Below are positions 1-4,559 of a DNA stretch of 5,467 nt, piece by piece. Source of the DNA: a bacterium UBA3734 (GTDB taxonomy: Bacteria; Bacteroidota; Bacteroidia; Bacteroidales; Bacteroidaceae); NCBI GenBank assembly GCA_002372575.1, contig DFHC01000004.1, forward strand, positions 2,051-7,517, given 5' to 3'. The position numbers and the translations under genes were made by a program. Below the pieces are notes generated by a model. It was not told the DNA's origin, made no database searches, and was given only the letters and a program-made list of their open reading frames with translations. How positions within the stretch are numbered: position 1 is the stretch's first letter; each line of letters starts with the position of its first letter.

Positions 1-231
1 CAGCGTGCAGCAGATGCAGCCGTTTTGCAGCGCCACCAAACTCTCGTCCTTCTGTCCCACGACACCACCCTTTTCAATCAGGTCGGCATCGATGTTCACC
101 TCGCCAATGTCGTTCACGATGACAGCGAAGCGAATGCCGCGCTCGTTGGCCAGAATGCGGTTCAACAACGTCGTCTTTCCGCTGCCCAAGTAACCCGTGA
201 GCAGCAATACGGGAATTTTCTGAATATCCAT
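1..231 (-). CDS. CobW/P47K-family (G3E) GTPase, N-terminal 77 codons, cut by window edge
   Basis: Reading the minus strand from an ATG at 231-229 gives an uninterrupted frame to base 1. The protein opens [20 protein letters not shown], where GYLGSGKT (residues 13-20) is a Walker A/P-loop preceded by the hydrophobic strand typical of G3E GTPases. NDIGEVNID follows near residue 41, and CICC sits near the end (about residues 73-76), matching the CxCC metal-binding motif of CobW/COG0523 proteins. Members of this family use GTP to deliver or insert metals (zinc, cobalt and others) into client proteins in the cytoplasm; which metal or client applies here cannot be told. The C-terminal CobW domain lies outside the window. 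The start is supported by a promoter about 55 bases upstream and by family-like spacing between start and P-loop. No strong Shine-Dalgarno is seen. Family assignment is confident, specific function is not. Confidence 0.9.
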   Translation of the reverse strand, partial: MDIQKIPVLLLTGYLGSGKTTLLNRILANERGIRFAVIVNDIGEVNIDADLIEKGGVVGQKDESLVALQNGCICCTL

Positions 232-233
232 CT

Positions 234-280
234 TTTTATTTGACAATTTTTCGATTTTACAATTTCACAATTTTCTATTT
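234..280 (-). repeat. Degenerate 8-base tandem repeats in the GTPase leader
   Basis: On the minus strand the leader between promoter and ATG reads as consecutive 8-base units close to AAATTGTN: AAATTGTG (273-266), AAATTGTA (265-258), AAATCGAA (257-250), AAATTGTC (249-242) and a decayed AAATAAAA (241-234), preceded by a 7-base AAATAGA. The same unit recurs in the def leader at 4061-4093. It probably forms part of the transcribed 5' leader. Function is unknown; an unstructured AT-rich leader could aid initiation without a Shine-Dalgarno. Confidence 0.6.
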
Positions 281-286
281 AAGCCG

Positions 287-318
287 CAAAGTTACGAAAT
301 AAACGAACAACGCACAAA
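287..318 (-). promoter_or_regulatory. Bacteroidetes-type promoter for the CobW-like GTPase
   Basis: On the minus strand, TTTG (318-315) is followed after exactly 20 bases by TAACTTTG (294-287), a full match to the Bacteroidetes primary sigma consensus of TTTG, 19-21 bases, TAnnTTTG. The predicted transcription start is a few bases beyond, near 283, giving a leader of roughly 50 bases before the ATG at 231. It lies back to back with a plus-strand promoter whose -33 element is only 16 bases away. Confidence 0.75.
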
Positions 319-334
319 AAATGCACCGAAAAAG

Positions 335-365
335 TTTGCAAAAACAAGATTTTATCTTATCTTTG
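335..365 (+). promoter_or_regulatory. Bacteroidetes-type promoter reading into the ORF6N-RHS chimera
   Basis: TTTG (335-338) is followed after 19 bases by TATCTTTG (358-365), a full match to the Bacteroidetes consensus. Transcription should begin around 368-371, essentially on the ATG at 370. A message from here would be leaderless for that ATG, or have a leader of about 10 bases for the in-frame ATG at 379. It is the only convincing promoter I find for the plus-strand patch down to 1387, so it may also drive the genes at 729 and 1154. Confidence 0.7.
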
Positions 366-369
366 CAAC

Positions 370-639
370 ATGAACGAGATGGAAGTCATCCAAAGCAAAA
401 TCTACGAGCTGCGTGGCCAGCGCGTGATGTTTGATATTGCCGAATACCATTTCTACATCACAGGCCATCAGGGAAACATCCGCGTGGTTGCCAACCAAAA
501 TGGCGAATTAGAGCAAATGAACCACTACTACCCCTACGGCGGCCTGATGGGCGAAAGCACTGGCAGCGACGCGCAGCCCTACAAATACAACGGCAAGGAG
601 CTCGAAGCAATATTAAGATTATTTGTACAAATCATTTGA
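370..639 (+). pseudogene. Chimeric remnant: ORF6N-domain N-terminus fused to an RHS-repeat core fragment
   Basis: This 89-codon frame joins two unrelated families. Residues 5-24 (EVIQSKIYELRGQRVMFDIA) resemble the start of ORF6N-domain proteins, a phage antirepressor/KilA-N-associated family common in Bacteroidetes, where the usual continuation is DLAELYGVET. From about residue 26 the protein switches to the core of Bacteroidetes RHS/YD-repeat proteins: TGHQGNIRVV (31-40), NHYYPYGGLMGES (51-63) and QPYKYNGKEL (69-78). The normal next segment (a motif like DRMHGLDWYDYGARQY) is missing; after residue 79 come about ten unrelated residues and a stop. The ORF6N part lacks most of its domain, and the RHS part lacks the upstream YD repeats and the downstream end of the core. 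The promoter and start codon appear intact, so a short product could still be made. It is most likely the scar of a recombination or deletion between a phage-like gene and an RHS cassette, and neither original function should survive. Confidence 0.7.
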
Positions 640-710
640 TTTATCTGCAAATGGAGAAAGTTAAAAATAAAACTTTTGGGATTGTAGATAATCTAACAAA
701 TGGCTATTAA
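603..710 (+). pseudogene. Possible C-terminal tail of a lost RHS-linked toxin, in another frame
   Basis: A frame different from the chimera's stays open for 35 codons across the RHS break and ends with TAA at 708-710, 18 bases before the ATG of the next gene. It reads like an ordinary polar C-terminus, ending DNLTNGY. In RHS loci the variable toxin tip directly follows the conserved core and is followed closely by its immunity gene, so the position fits the last residues of a toxin left behind after an internal deletion. It has no start codon at its beginning and no family match I can recognise. The length is only modestly above chance for AT-rich DNA, so this stays a weak call. The 125 bases between 604 and 728 hold nothing else I can support. 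Confidence 0.25.
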
Positions 711-728
711 TAAAAACAAAAGAAGAAT

Positions 729-1157
729 ATGAAGAAAATCATCATCTGTGCAATCTGCAGTTTCACGTTGGTCGGACATTGTCATGGTGGATATGACTAC
801 AAAATAGAAGAACTACAGCATAAGTCTCTTGCATATTCAGAATTACCTGAATGTGTGAGAACAGTTTTGTCTGTGGCTTCTTTATGCAATACTTCAGCTA
901 AAGATCTTTTATTTGTAAATCCCACTGATAGCTTATATTTTCGCTTTGAAATCATTAAAACGATTACAGGTCCATGGATTGATTACTGTAAGTTAACGGA
1001 TATTGATAAAGGAATTGCTTATAGAATAAGGTATAATAGTCCGTTACCTTGTATTATATACAAAAAACAAAAAAAAATGTATATCCCAGAAAGGTATAAC
1101 ATTTTTAGTGGGAGTAATTATGAGACATGTATGTACACAGAATACGAAATGAAATGA
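729..1157 (+). CDS. Small exported protein of unknown family, candidate orphan immunity protein
   Basis: I do not recognise this 142-residue protein. It begins MKKIIICAICSFTLVGHC, with two lysines followed by a hydrophobic stretch (residues 4-15), so it is probably exported through Sec. The cysteine at 18 is preceded by Leu-Val-Gly-His, not a standard lipobox, so lipidation is doubtful. The mature part is polar and aromatic-rich, with several cysteines and a Tyr-rich second half (LYFRFEI near 69-75, IAYRIRYNSPLPCIIY near 96-111, TEYEMK at the end). The start is preceded by an AG-rich AAGAAGAA. The gene is far richer in A+T than the conserved genes here, a common mark of transferred DNA and of RHS toxin/immunity cassettes. 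It lies 90 bases after an RHS core fragment, and the following ORF starts inside its stop codon (ATGA). An immunity role is inferred only from this position and composition; an unrelated periplasmic protein is the alternative. Confidence 0.6.
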   Translation: MKKIIICAICSFTLVGHCHGGYDYKIEELQHKSLAYSELPECVRTVLSVASLCNTSAKDLLFVNPTDSLYFRFEIIKTITGPWIDYCKLTDIDKGIAYRIRYNSPLPCIIYKKQKKMYIPERYNIFSGSNYETCMYTEYEMK

Positions 1158-1387
1158 AACGGAGATACTTGACATATTATGAACGCATCGAACACAGCTT
1201 CCCTGGTAACCATAAGGATGAGCAGTTATTCTCGGAGTGGGAGATGCCATGGGACGAGTTCGCGGCGCAGGCCACCCCGTTCATCTGCATCATGCCGATT
1301 CTTTTGTCTTTGATTGCAAGCGCCCAGAAGTTCGCCCAGTTCAACATTAACCTGCCTGCCTTTGTTCTTTCTCAATGTGAGAAATAA
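1154..1387 (+). CDS. Short hypothetical ORF overlapping the upstream stop codon by ATGA
   Basis: The frame is 77 codons from the ATG at 1154. I prefer this start because its ATG overlaps the upstream gene's TGA as ATGA, a usual arrangement for translational coupling; an in-frame ATG at 1127 would overlap the neighbour by 31 bases. The first half is polar and charged (MKRRYLTYYERIEHSFPGNH). The second half holds a hydrophobic stretch at about residues 47-58 (PFICIMPILLSL) that could be one membrane segment. Base composition shifts within the ORF: the first 80 or so bases are AT-rich like the upstream gene, while the remainder from about 1230 is near the window average. The gene may therefore be a 5' fragment joined to unrelated DNA. 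No family is recognised, and it may not be a functional gene. It ends in a small inverted repeat and converges on the TPR gene. Confidence 0.35.
   Translation: MKRRYLTYYERIEHSFPGNHKDEQLFSEWEMPWDEFAAQATPFICIMPILLSLIASAQKFAQFNINLPAFVLSQCEK
1368..1384. repeat. Small perfect inverted repeat between convergent genes
   Basis: TTTCTCA (1368-1374) and TGAGAAA (1378-1384) form a perfect 7-base stem with a 3-base loop. A second TGAGAAA at 1400-1406 could compete for pairing. The hairpin spans the end of the 1154-1387 ORF and lies about 40 bases past the stop of the minus-strand TPR gene. The stem is AT-rich and no run of T follows on either strand, so it is at best a weak bidirectional stop or message-end structure. 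Bases 1387-1409 look like a decayed relative of the GC-rich hairpin elements at 3459 and 4094. Confidence 0.3.
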
Positions 1388-1425
1388 GCCCCTCCCATTT
1401 GAGAAAGGCAAAGAGAGAGAAAACA

Positions 1426-3441
1426 CTACTTTTCCCCATACTGCCTCATCAGGCTATACGCATCGTAAAGACCGAGTTCGCCAGCCTTGCTGAGGTTTTT
1501 GATGCCTTCGGCCTTGTCGCCGGCGAAAATGCGGGTCAGGCCGAGGTTGAAATAGGCTTCGGCCACACGCGGGTTGAGTTTCAGCGCTTTTTCGAAGCCT
1601 TCCACAGCAGCGGTGTAGTCTTTTTGGTGGGCCTTCAGCGTCGCCATATTGTATTGCAGGAGGGCGTTGTCGGCATCGTTTTGCAGGGCTTCTTCGAGGT
1701 CGTTTTCCACGCGCTTGGCGTTCAGCAGCTTCTCGGTGCCGCCGTAGTCGGCCAGTTCGTGCAGGCAGAACGCCCGCTGCCAGTGCGCCAGAACCGACGT
1801 GGAGTCGATGGCGAGATAGTCGTCGAGGTCGTTGATGGCTTCGGCGAAATTGTGCGTGGTGGCGTGGGCTACAGCGCGTTGCAGTAGCAGTCCGAGGGCG
1901 GTTTTAACGTCGCGCGAGGCACTGATGGCGTGACTGATGGAGTCGATGACGGCGAAAATCGTGTGCGTCGAGGCCTCGTCGAGTGTGCCGGGCCTACAGA
2001 CGACATAAATCGCGCGGCGAGGCTTGTATTCGTGGACGAAGTGCTCGAGCGCATTGTCGTGAACCTGCTGGTCGTTCACGCCCGCACGACTGGGCATCAG
2101 CGAGAGCGAGAACATGGGCAGGAGCTCGGTTTCCACCTTGCGGTTCTGCACGGAGCCGCGGTAGTCGTTCTTGTACTGCGGCGTGGTCACCTCGTCATCG
2201 ACCACCACCCACTGGTCGTATTTCTCCACATCGACATCGCTCAATTTTCGCATTTCGCGCAACTTATTCTTGCTCCAGCGCTGCTGAATGCCGAGGTGCT
2301 TGTCTAACTGCGCCTTCGTGACGCGGAACTCGTCTTGCTCGGCCTTGGCCGTCTGCCCCAGCCGACGGTAGCACTGCGCCCGCGCCAGCAGTCCGGCCCA
2401 GAAATTCGGGAAGGTTTCGATGACGCGCGAGTAGTCGGCGATGGCAGCGCGATAGTTGCCCGTGCGGTCGAGCAGCAGGGCGCGGTTGTAGAGTGCCTGC
2501 AGGTTGTTCGGCTCGTGGCGGAGCACGAAATTGAAGTCGTCGATGGCGCGGTTGTCGTCGCCGAGCTGCTGTCGGAGCAGGCCACGATTATAGTGCGAGA
2601 GGAAATTGTCGGGGTTCATATCGATGGCGCGGTCGTAGTCTTCCATCGCCTGCCGCAGGCGGTTCAGATTCACGCGCACCATCGCGCGATACATGTAGTT
2701 ATTGACCACGCGCGGCTGGTAGTGGATGGCCTTCGTGAAGGCGGAGTCGGCCACCGCCCAGTTCTTGCGCTGCATGTTGAGTCGGGCCAGAATCGACCAC
2801 GCGCTGCCGTCGTAGGGGTTGCGCTCCAGCGTGCGGTCGAGCCACAGCAAGGCCGTCGTCGTGTCGTTTTCGCTCAGGTAGAGCTCCGTCTGCAGCGCGT
2901 ATGCCATGTTCATGTCGGGCCAGCGTTGCACGATGTACTCCAAATCGGCGTGCGCCTGCTCGTTTTCCTTCTGGTAATAGCGGCAATAGGCGCGGTTGAA
3001 CCAGTAGCCGCGCTCGTCGGGACTGAATTTCAGGGCCTGCTCGTAGTCGCTGATGGCCTCCGCGTACTTTTTCTGCCGGATGCGCGTCTCGGCGCGGGCG
3101 GCGAAGATTTCGTGTACGTAAGGGTTCAGCTCAATGGCTTTGTTGAAGTCGCTCTCGGCTCCGATGTGATCGTCGAGCTGCAGTTTGCAGATGCCGCGAT
3201 AGTACCACGGCTCGTAGAGATAGGGCTTGACGGACAGCACGTTGTTGAAATGCTGGATGGCCACGACGAAATCGTGGTTGCTCAGCGCGATGCGGCCCGA
3301 AATGATGAGTCGGTCGGTGTTGTATTGGGCGAAGGAAGTGAAAAGTGAAAGGTGAAAAATAAAAAATATTGACAGAAAACGAAGCCGCCACCCTACGAGG
3401 GCGGGGAGCCATTTTCCCAATCGGTTGCGGTTCTTCTTCAT
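1426..3441 (-). CDS. Exported tetratricopeptide-repeat (TPR) protein, 671 residues
   Basis: The N-terminus is basic (MKKNRNRLGKW), followed by a hydrophobic core at about residues 22-36 and a plausible signal-peptidase site SFA/QYN after residue 38, so the protein should enter the periplasm. Residues 40-375 are a run of about ten TPR units of about 34 residues. Clear examples are the units ending in AIELNP (102-107), ALKFSP (136-141), AIDMNP (272-277) and VLRHEP (306-311), with the usual spacing of Trp/Tyr, Gly/Ala and Pro. A non-TPR linker covers about 380-500 and includes WVVVDDEV and YRGSVQNRKVE. A second group of TPRs fills about 510-660, the clearest ending in ALKLNP (619-624). TPRs bind other proteins; the partner is unknown. 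The gene is the last of a probable operon, 55 bases after def. The residues just before the signal cleavage site are encoded by a 7-base tandem repeat, so the N-terminus may have been altered. The reading frame looks intact. Confidence 0.9.
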   Translation of the reverse strand: MKKNRNRLGKWLPALVGWRLRFLSIFFIFHLSLFTSFAQYNTDRLIISGRIALSNHDFVVAIQHFNNVLSVKPYLYEPWYYRGICKLQLDDHIGAESDFNKAIELNPYVHEIFAARAETRIRQKKYAEAISDYEQALKFSPDERGYWFNRAYCRYYQKENEQAHADLEYIVQRWPDMNMAYALQTELYLSENDTTTALLWLDRTLERNPYDGSAWSILARLNMQRKNWAVADSAFTKAIHYQPRVVNNYMYRAMVRVNLNRLRQAMEDYDRAIDMNPDNFLSHYNRGLLRQQLGDDNRAIDDFNFVLRHEPNNLQALYNRALLLDRTGNYRAAIADYSRVIETFPNFWAGLLARAQCYRRLGQTAKAEQDEFRVTKAQLDKHLGIQQRWSKNKLREMRKLSDVDVEKYDQWVVVDDEVTTPQYKNDYRGSVQNRKVETELLPMFSLSLMPSRAGVNDQQVHDNALEHFVHEYKPRRAIYVVCRPGTLDEASTHTIFAVIDSISHAISASRDVKTALGLLLQRAVAHATTHNFAEAINDLDDYLAIDSTSVLAHWQRAFCLHELADYGGTEKLLNAKRVENDLEEALQNDADNALLQYNMATLKAHQKDYTAAVEGFEKALKLNPRVAEAYFNLGLTRIFAGDKAEGIKNLSKAGELGLYDAYSLMRQYGEK
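3337..3357 (-). repeat. Three tandem 7-base repeats inside the TPR signal-peptide coding region
   Basis: The plus strand carries AGTGAAA, AGTGAAA and GGTGAAA in perfect tandem. On the coding strand this is TTTCACC followed by two TTTCACT units, encoding residues 29-35 (FHLSLFT), at the end of the hydrophobic part of the signal peptide. Similar TTTCAC-type tracts usually lie between genes in Bacteroidetes, so this one seems to have been absorbed into the reading frame. Because 7 is not a multiple of 3, gain or loss of a single unit would shift the frame. Confidence 0.65.
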
Positions 3442-3458
3442 TTTCGAAAGGATTATCT

Positions 3459-3500
3459 CCCCTCTCCCTTCGGAGAGGGGGACAGGGGGTGAGGCCTCAC
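3459..3500. repeat. GC-rich interspersed hairpin repeat, copy A, between def and the TPR gene
   Basis: CCCCTCTCC (3459-3467), a 4-base loop and GGAGAGGGG (3472-3480) form a perfect 9-base stem. A tail AGGGGGTGAGGCC follows, ending in a perfect 12-base palindrome GTGAGGCCTCAC (3489-3500). The def stop codon (TGA, 3499-3497 on the minus strand) lies inside this palindrome. Copy B at 4094-4129 shares both the stem and the tail pattern. Neither side of the hairpin has a T run, so it should not stop transcription into the TPR gene. It could shape message stability or processing between the two genes. Confidence 0.75.
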
Positions 3501-4060
3501 TTCCTCACCGCCTTCGTGCGATACTTACACTGGTAGCGCCCCTGCTGCAGGGCTTTCAGCTTGTTTTTGATGAGCTGCTTGCGAAGCGGCGAGATGCGGT
3601 CGATGAACATTTTAGCATCGAGGTGGTCGAACTCGTGCTGCATCACGCGGGCCAAGTAGCCGTCAATCCATTCGTCGTGCGGCTGAAACTGCTCGTCCAC
3701 GTACTGCACGCGGATGCGCGTGTGGCGCGTCACGTTCTCGCGAAGCCCCGGCAGCGACAGGCAACCTTCCTCCATCGTTTCCGTCGGCGACGACTCGTCG
3801 ATTTCCACGATGTGCGGATTGATGTAGGCTCGCCGAAAGTCCTTGTATTCGGGCAGGTCGTCGCTCAGCACGTCGAGGTCGATGACCGCCAGCCGTATGT
3901 TCTTGCCGATTTGAGGCGCGGCCAGTCCCACGCCCTCCGAAGCTGTCAGCGTCTCGAACATATCGGCAATGAGCTGCTGCAGATTGGGATAGTCGGGGCC
4001 GATGTCTTCCGACTCCTTGCGCAAAACGGGTTGGCCGTAGATATAAATAGGTAATATCAT
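3497..4060 (-). CDS. def: Peptide deformylase
   Basis: This 187-residue protein removes the formyl group from the N-terminal methionine of new proteins at the ribosome, using a bound metal (usually Fe2+). All three family motifs are present: GVGLAAPQ at residues 43-50, EGCLS at 98-102 with metal ligand Cys100, and HEFDH at 142-146 with ligands His142 and His146 and catalytic Glu143. Length is normal. The opening MILPIYIYGQPVLRK fits the family start, where the first strand leads into a G-x-P-VLR segment. The leader has no Shine-Dalgarno and consists of 8-base AT-rich repeats. The gene is 56 bases after ruvX and 55 before the TPR gene, all on the same strand. The last residues (YRTKAVRK) form a basic tail, and the stop lies in a repeat element, so the extreme C-terminus may differ from relatives. 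No key residue is missing. Confidence 0.97.
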   Translation of the reverse strand: MILPIYIYGQPVLRKESEDIGPDYPNLQQLIADMFETLTASEGVGLAAPQIGKNIRLAVIDLDVLSDDLPEYKDFRRAYINPHIVEIDESSPTETMEEGCLSLPGLRENVTRHTRIRVQYVDEQFQPHDEWIDGYLARVMQHEFDHLDAKMFIDRISPLRKQLIKNKLKALQQGRYQCKYRTKAVRK

Positions 4061-4093
4061 TTACAATTTGACAATTAGACGATTTGACAATTT
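4061..4093 (-). repeat. 8-base tandem repeats forming the def leader
   Basis: Read on the minus strand, the 33 bases directly before the def ATG are four consecutive 8-base units plus one A: AAATTGTC, AAATCGTC, TAATTGTC, AAATTGTA. This is the same unit as in the GTPase leader at 234-273, about 3.8 kb away. The array fills the space where a ribosome-binding site would be, and no Shine-Dalgarno is present. Confidence 0.65.
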
Positions 4094-4129
4094 CCCCTTT
4101 CCCTTTTGGAGAGGGGTTAGGGGAGAGGC
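4094..4129. repeat. GC-rich interspersed hairpin repeat, copy B, at the end of ruvX
   Basis: CCCCTTTCC (4094-4102), a 5-base loop and GGAGAGGGG (4108-4116) form a 9-base stem with one mismatch. A tail AGGGGAGAGGC corresponds to the tail of copy A at 3459-3500. Translated on the minus strand it gives SPNPSPKGKGE, a peptide typical of such repeats when they are called as genes by mistake. The ruvX stop TAA (4119-4117) is within the element, so the last few RuvX residues are encoded by repeat sequence. Confidence 0.75.
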
Positions 4130-4536
4130 TTTCTTCTCGATTCAAGAAAGTCTTGCAGGAGAATCGTGGCACTCACTTCATCGACGAGAGCCTTGTCCTG
4201 ACGGGCTTTCCGCTTCAGTCCGGCGTCGATCATCGCGCGATGCGCCAACACCGAGGTGAAGCGCTCGTCGTAGTACTCGACGGGAATGGTCTGATGCTTC
4301 CGCCAGCGGTTCACGAACTGCTGCACCCGCGCCAAGTTCTCGCTCGGCTGTCCGTTGGGTTGCCGCGGCTCGCCCACCACGATGCACTCCACGGGCTCGC
4401 GAGCGATGTAGCTCACCAGAAAGTCGTAGAGCTCAGATGTGGAAACAGTCGCCAATCCGCCAGCAATAATCTGTAGCGGATCGGTGACTGCTATTCCCGT
4501 GCGTTTCTTGCCGTAGTCGATGGAAAGAATTCTCAA
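4117..4536 (-). CDS. ruvX: RuvX/YqgF-family putative Holliday-junction resolvase, TTG start
   Basis: The 139-residue protein has the RNase H-like fold motifs of YqgF/RuvX: MRILSIDYGKKRTGIAVTD at the N-terminus with acidic Asp7, VVGEPRQPNG at 53-62, YYDERFTS at 88-95, and DKALVDEVSA at 114-123 with the conserved Asp119. The family is described as a Holliday-junction resolvase and has also been linked to 16S rRNA maturation; the sequence does not say which applies. The start is TTG at 4536-4534. No ATG is near, and TTG places DYG at the normal distance from the N-terminus. Tandem AGGAGTC units lie directly upstream, one with AGGAG 8 bases from TTG. The last residues (about KPLP) and the stop come from an interspersed repeat. 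The gene lies 23 bases after the SPOR lipoprotein gene and 56 before def, in a probable operon. Confidence 0.93.
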   Translation of the reverse strand: MRILSIDYGKKRTGIAVTDPLQIIAGGLATVSTSELYDFLVSYIAREPVECIVVGEPRQPNGQPSENLARVQQFVNRWRKHQTIPVEYYDERFTSVLAHRAMIDAGLKRKARQDKALVDEVSATILLQDFLESRRKPLP

Positions 4537-4556
4537 ACTCCTGACTCCTGACTCCT
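4536..4556 (-). promoter_or_regulatory. Three tandem 7-base repeats acting as candidate ribosome-binding sites for ruvX
   Basis: On the minus strand AGGAGTC occurs twice and AGGAGTT once, in perfect tandem. Each unit contains the Shine-Dalgarno core AGGAG, at 15, 8 and 1 bases before the TTG start. The middle copy is at ideal spacing. The last base of the third unit is the first T of the start codon. This is the only strong Shine-Dalgarno-like sequence in the operon, and it accompanies the only non-ATG start. Confidence 0.6.
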
Positions 4557-4559
4557 TAA

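Noticed and set aside
656..728. Separate promoter for the 729-1157 gene
   Set aside because: TTTG occurs at 675-678, but no TAnnTTTG lies 19-21 bases downstream.
1226..1426. Minus-strand 66-codon frame past the TPR stop
   Set aside because: No recognisable motif, no promoter or leader, and composition unlike a protein; the plus-strand alternative is slightly better supported.
2335..3348. Plus-strand open frame of 337 codons opposite the TPR gene
   Set aside because: It is antisense to a clear TPR gene in GC-rich DNA, rich in Val/Arg/His as mirror frames are, and has no recognisable motif or signal.
3459..3480. Rho-independent terminator between def and the TPR gene
   Set aside because: The stem is strong but neither strand has a following T run, and a related element recurs after ruvX, so it fits a repeat family better.
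3425..4054. Plus-strand open frame of 209 codons opposite def
   Set aside because: Antisense shadow of a peptide deformylase with all its catalytic motifs; the opposite-strand protein shows no family pattern.
3663..4172. Minus-strand frame containing SPNPSPKGKGE
   Set aside because: This peptide is the translation of the interspersed hairpin repeat; the rest overlaps def in another frame.
4068..4476. Plus-strand frames opposite ruvX
   Set aside because: They begin in AT-rich repeats and a GC-rich interspersed repeat and run antisense to a conserved gene.
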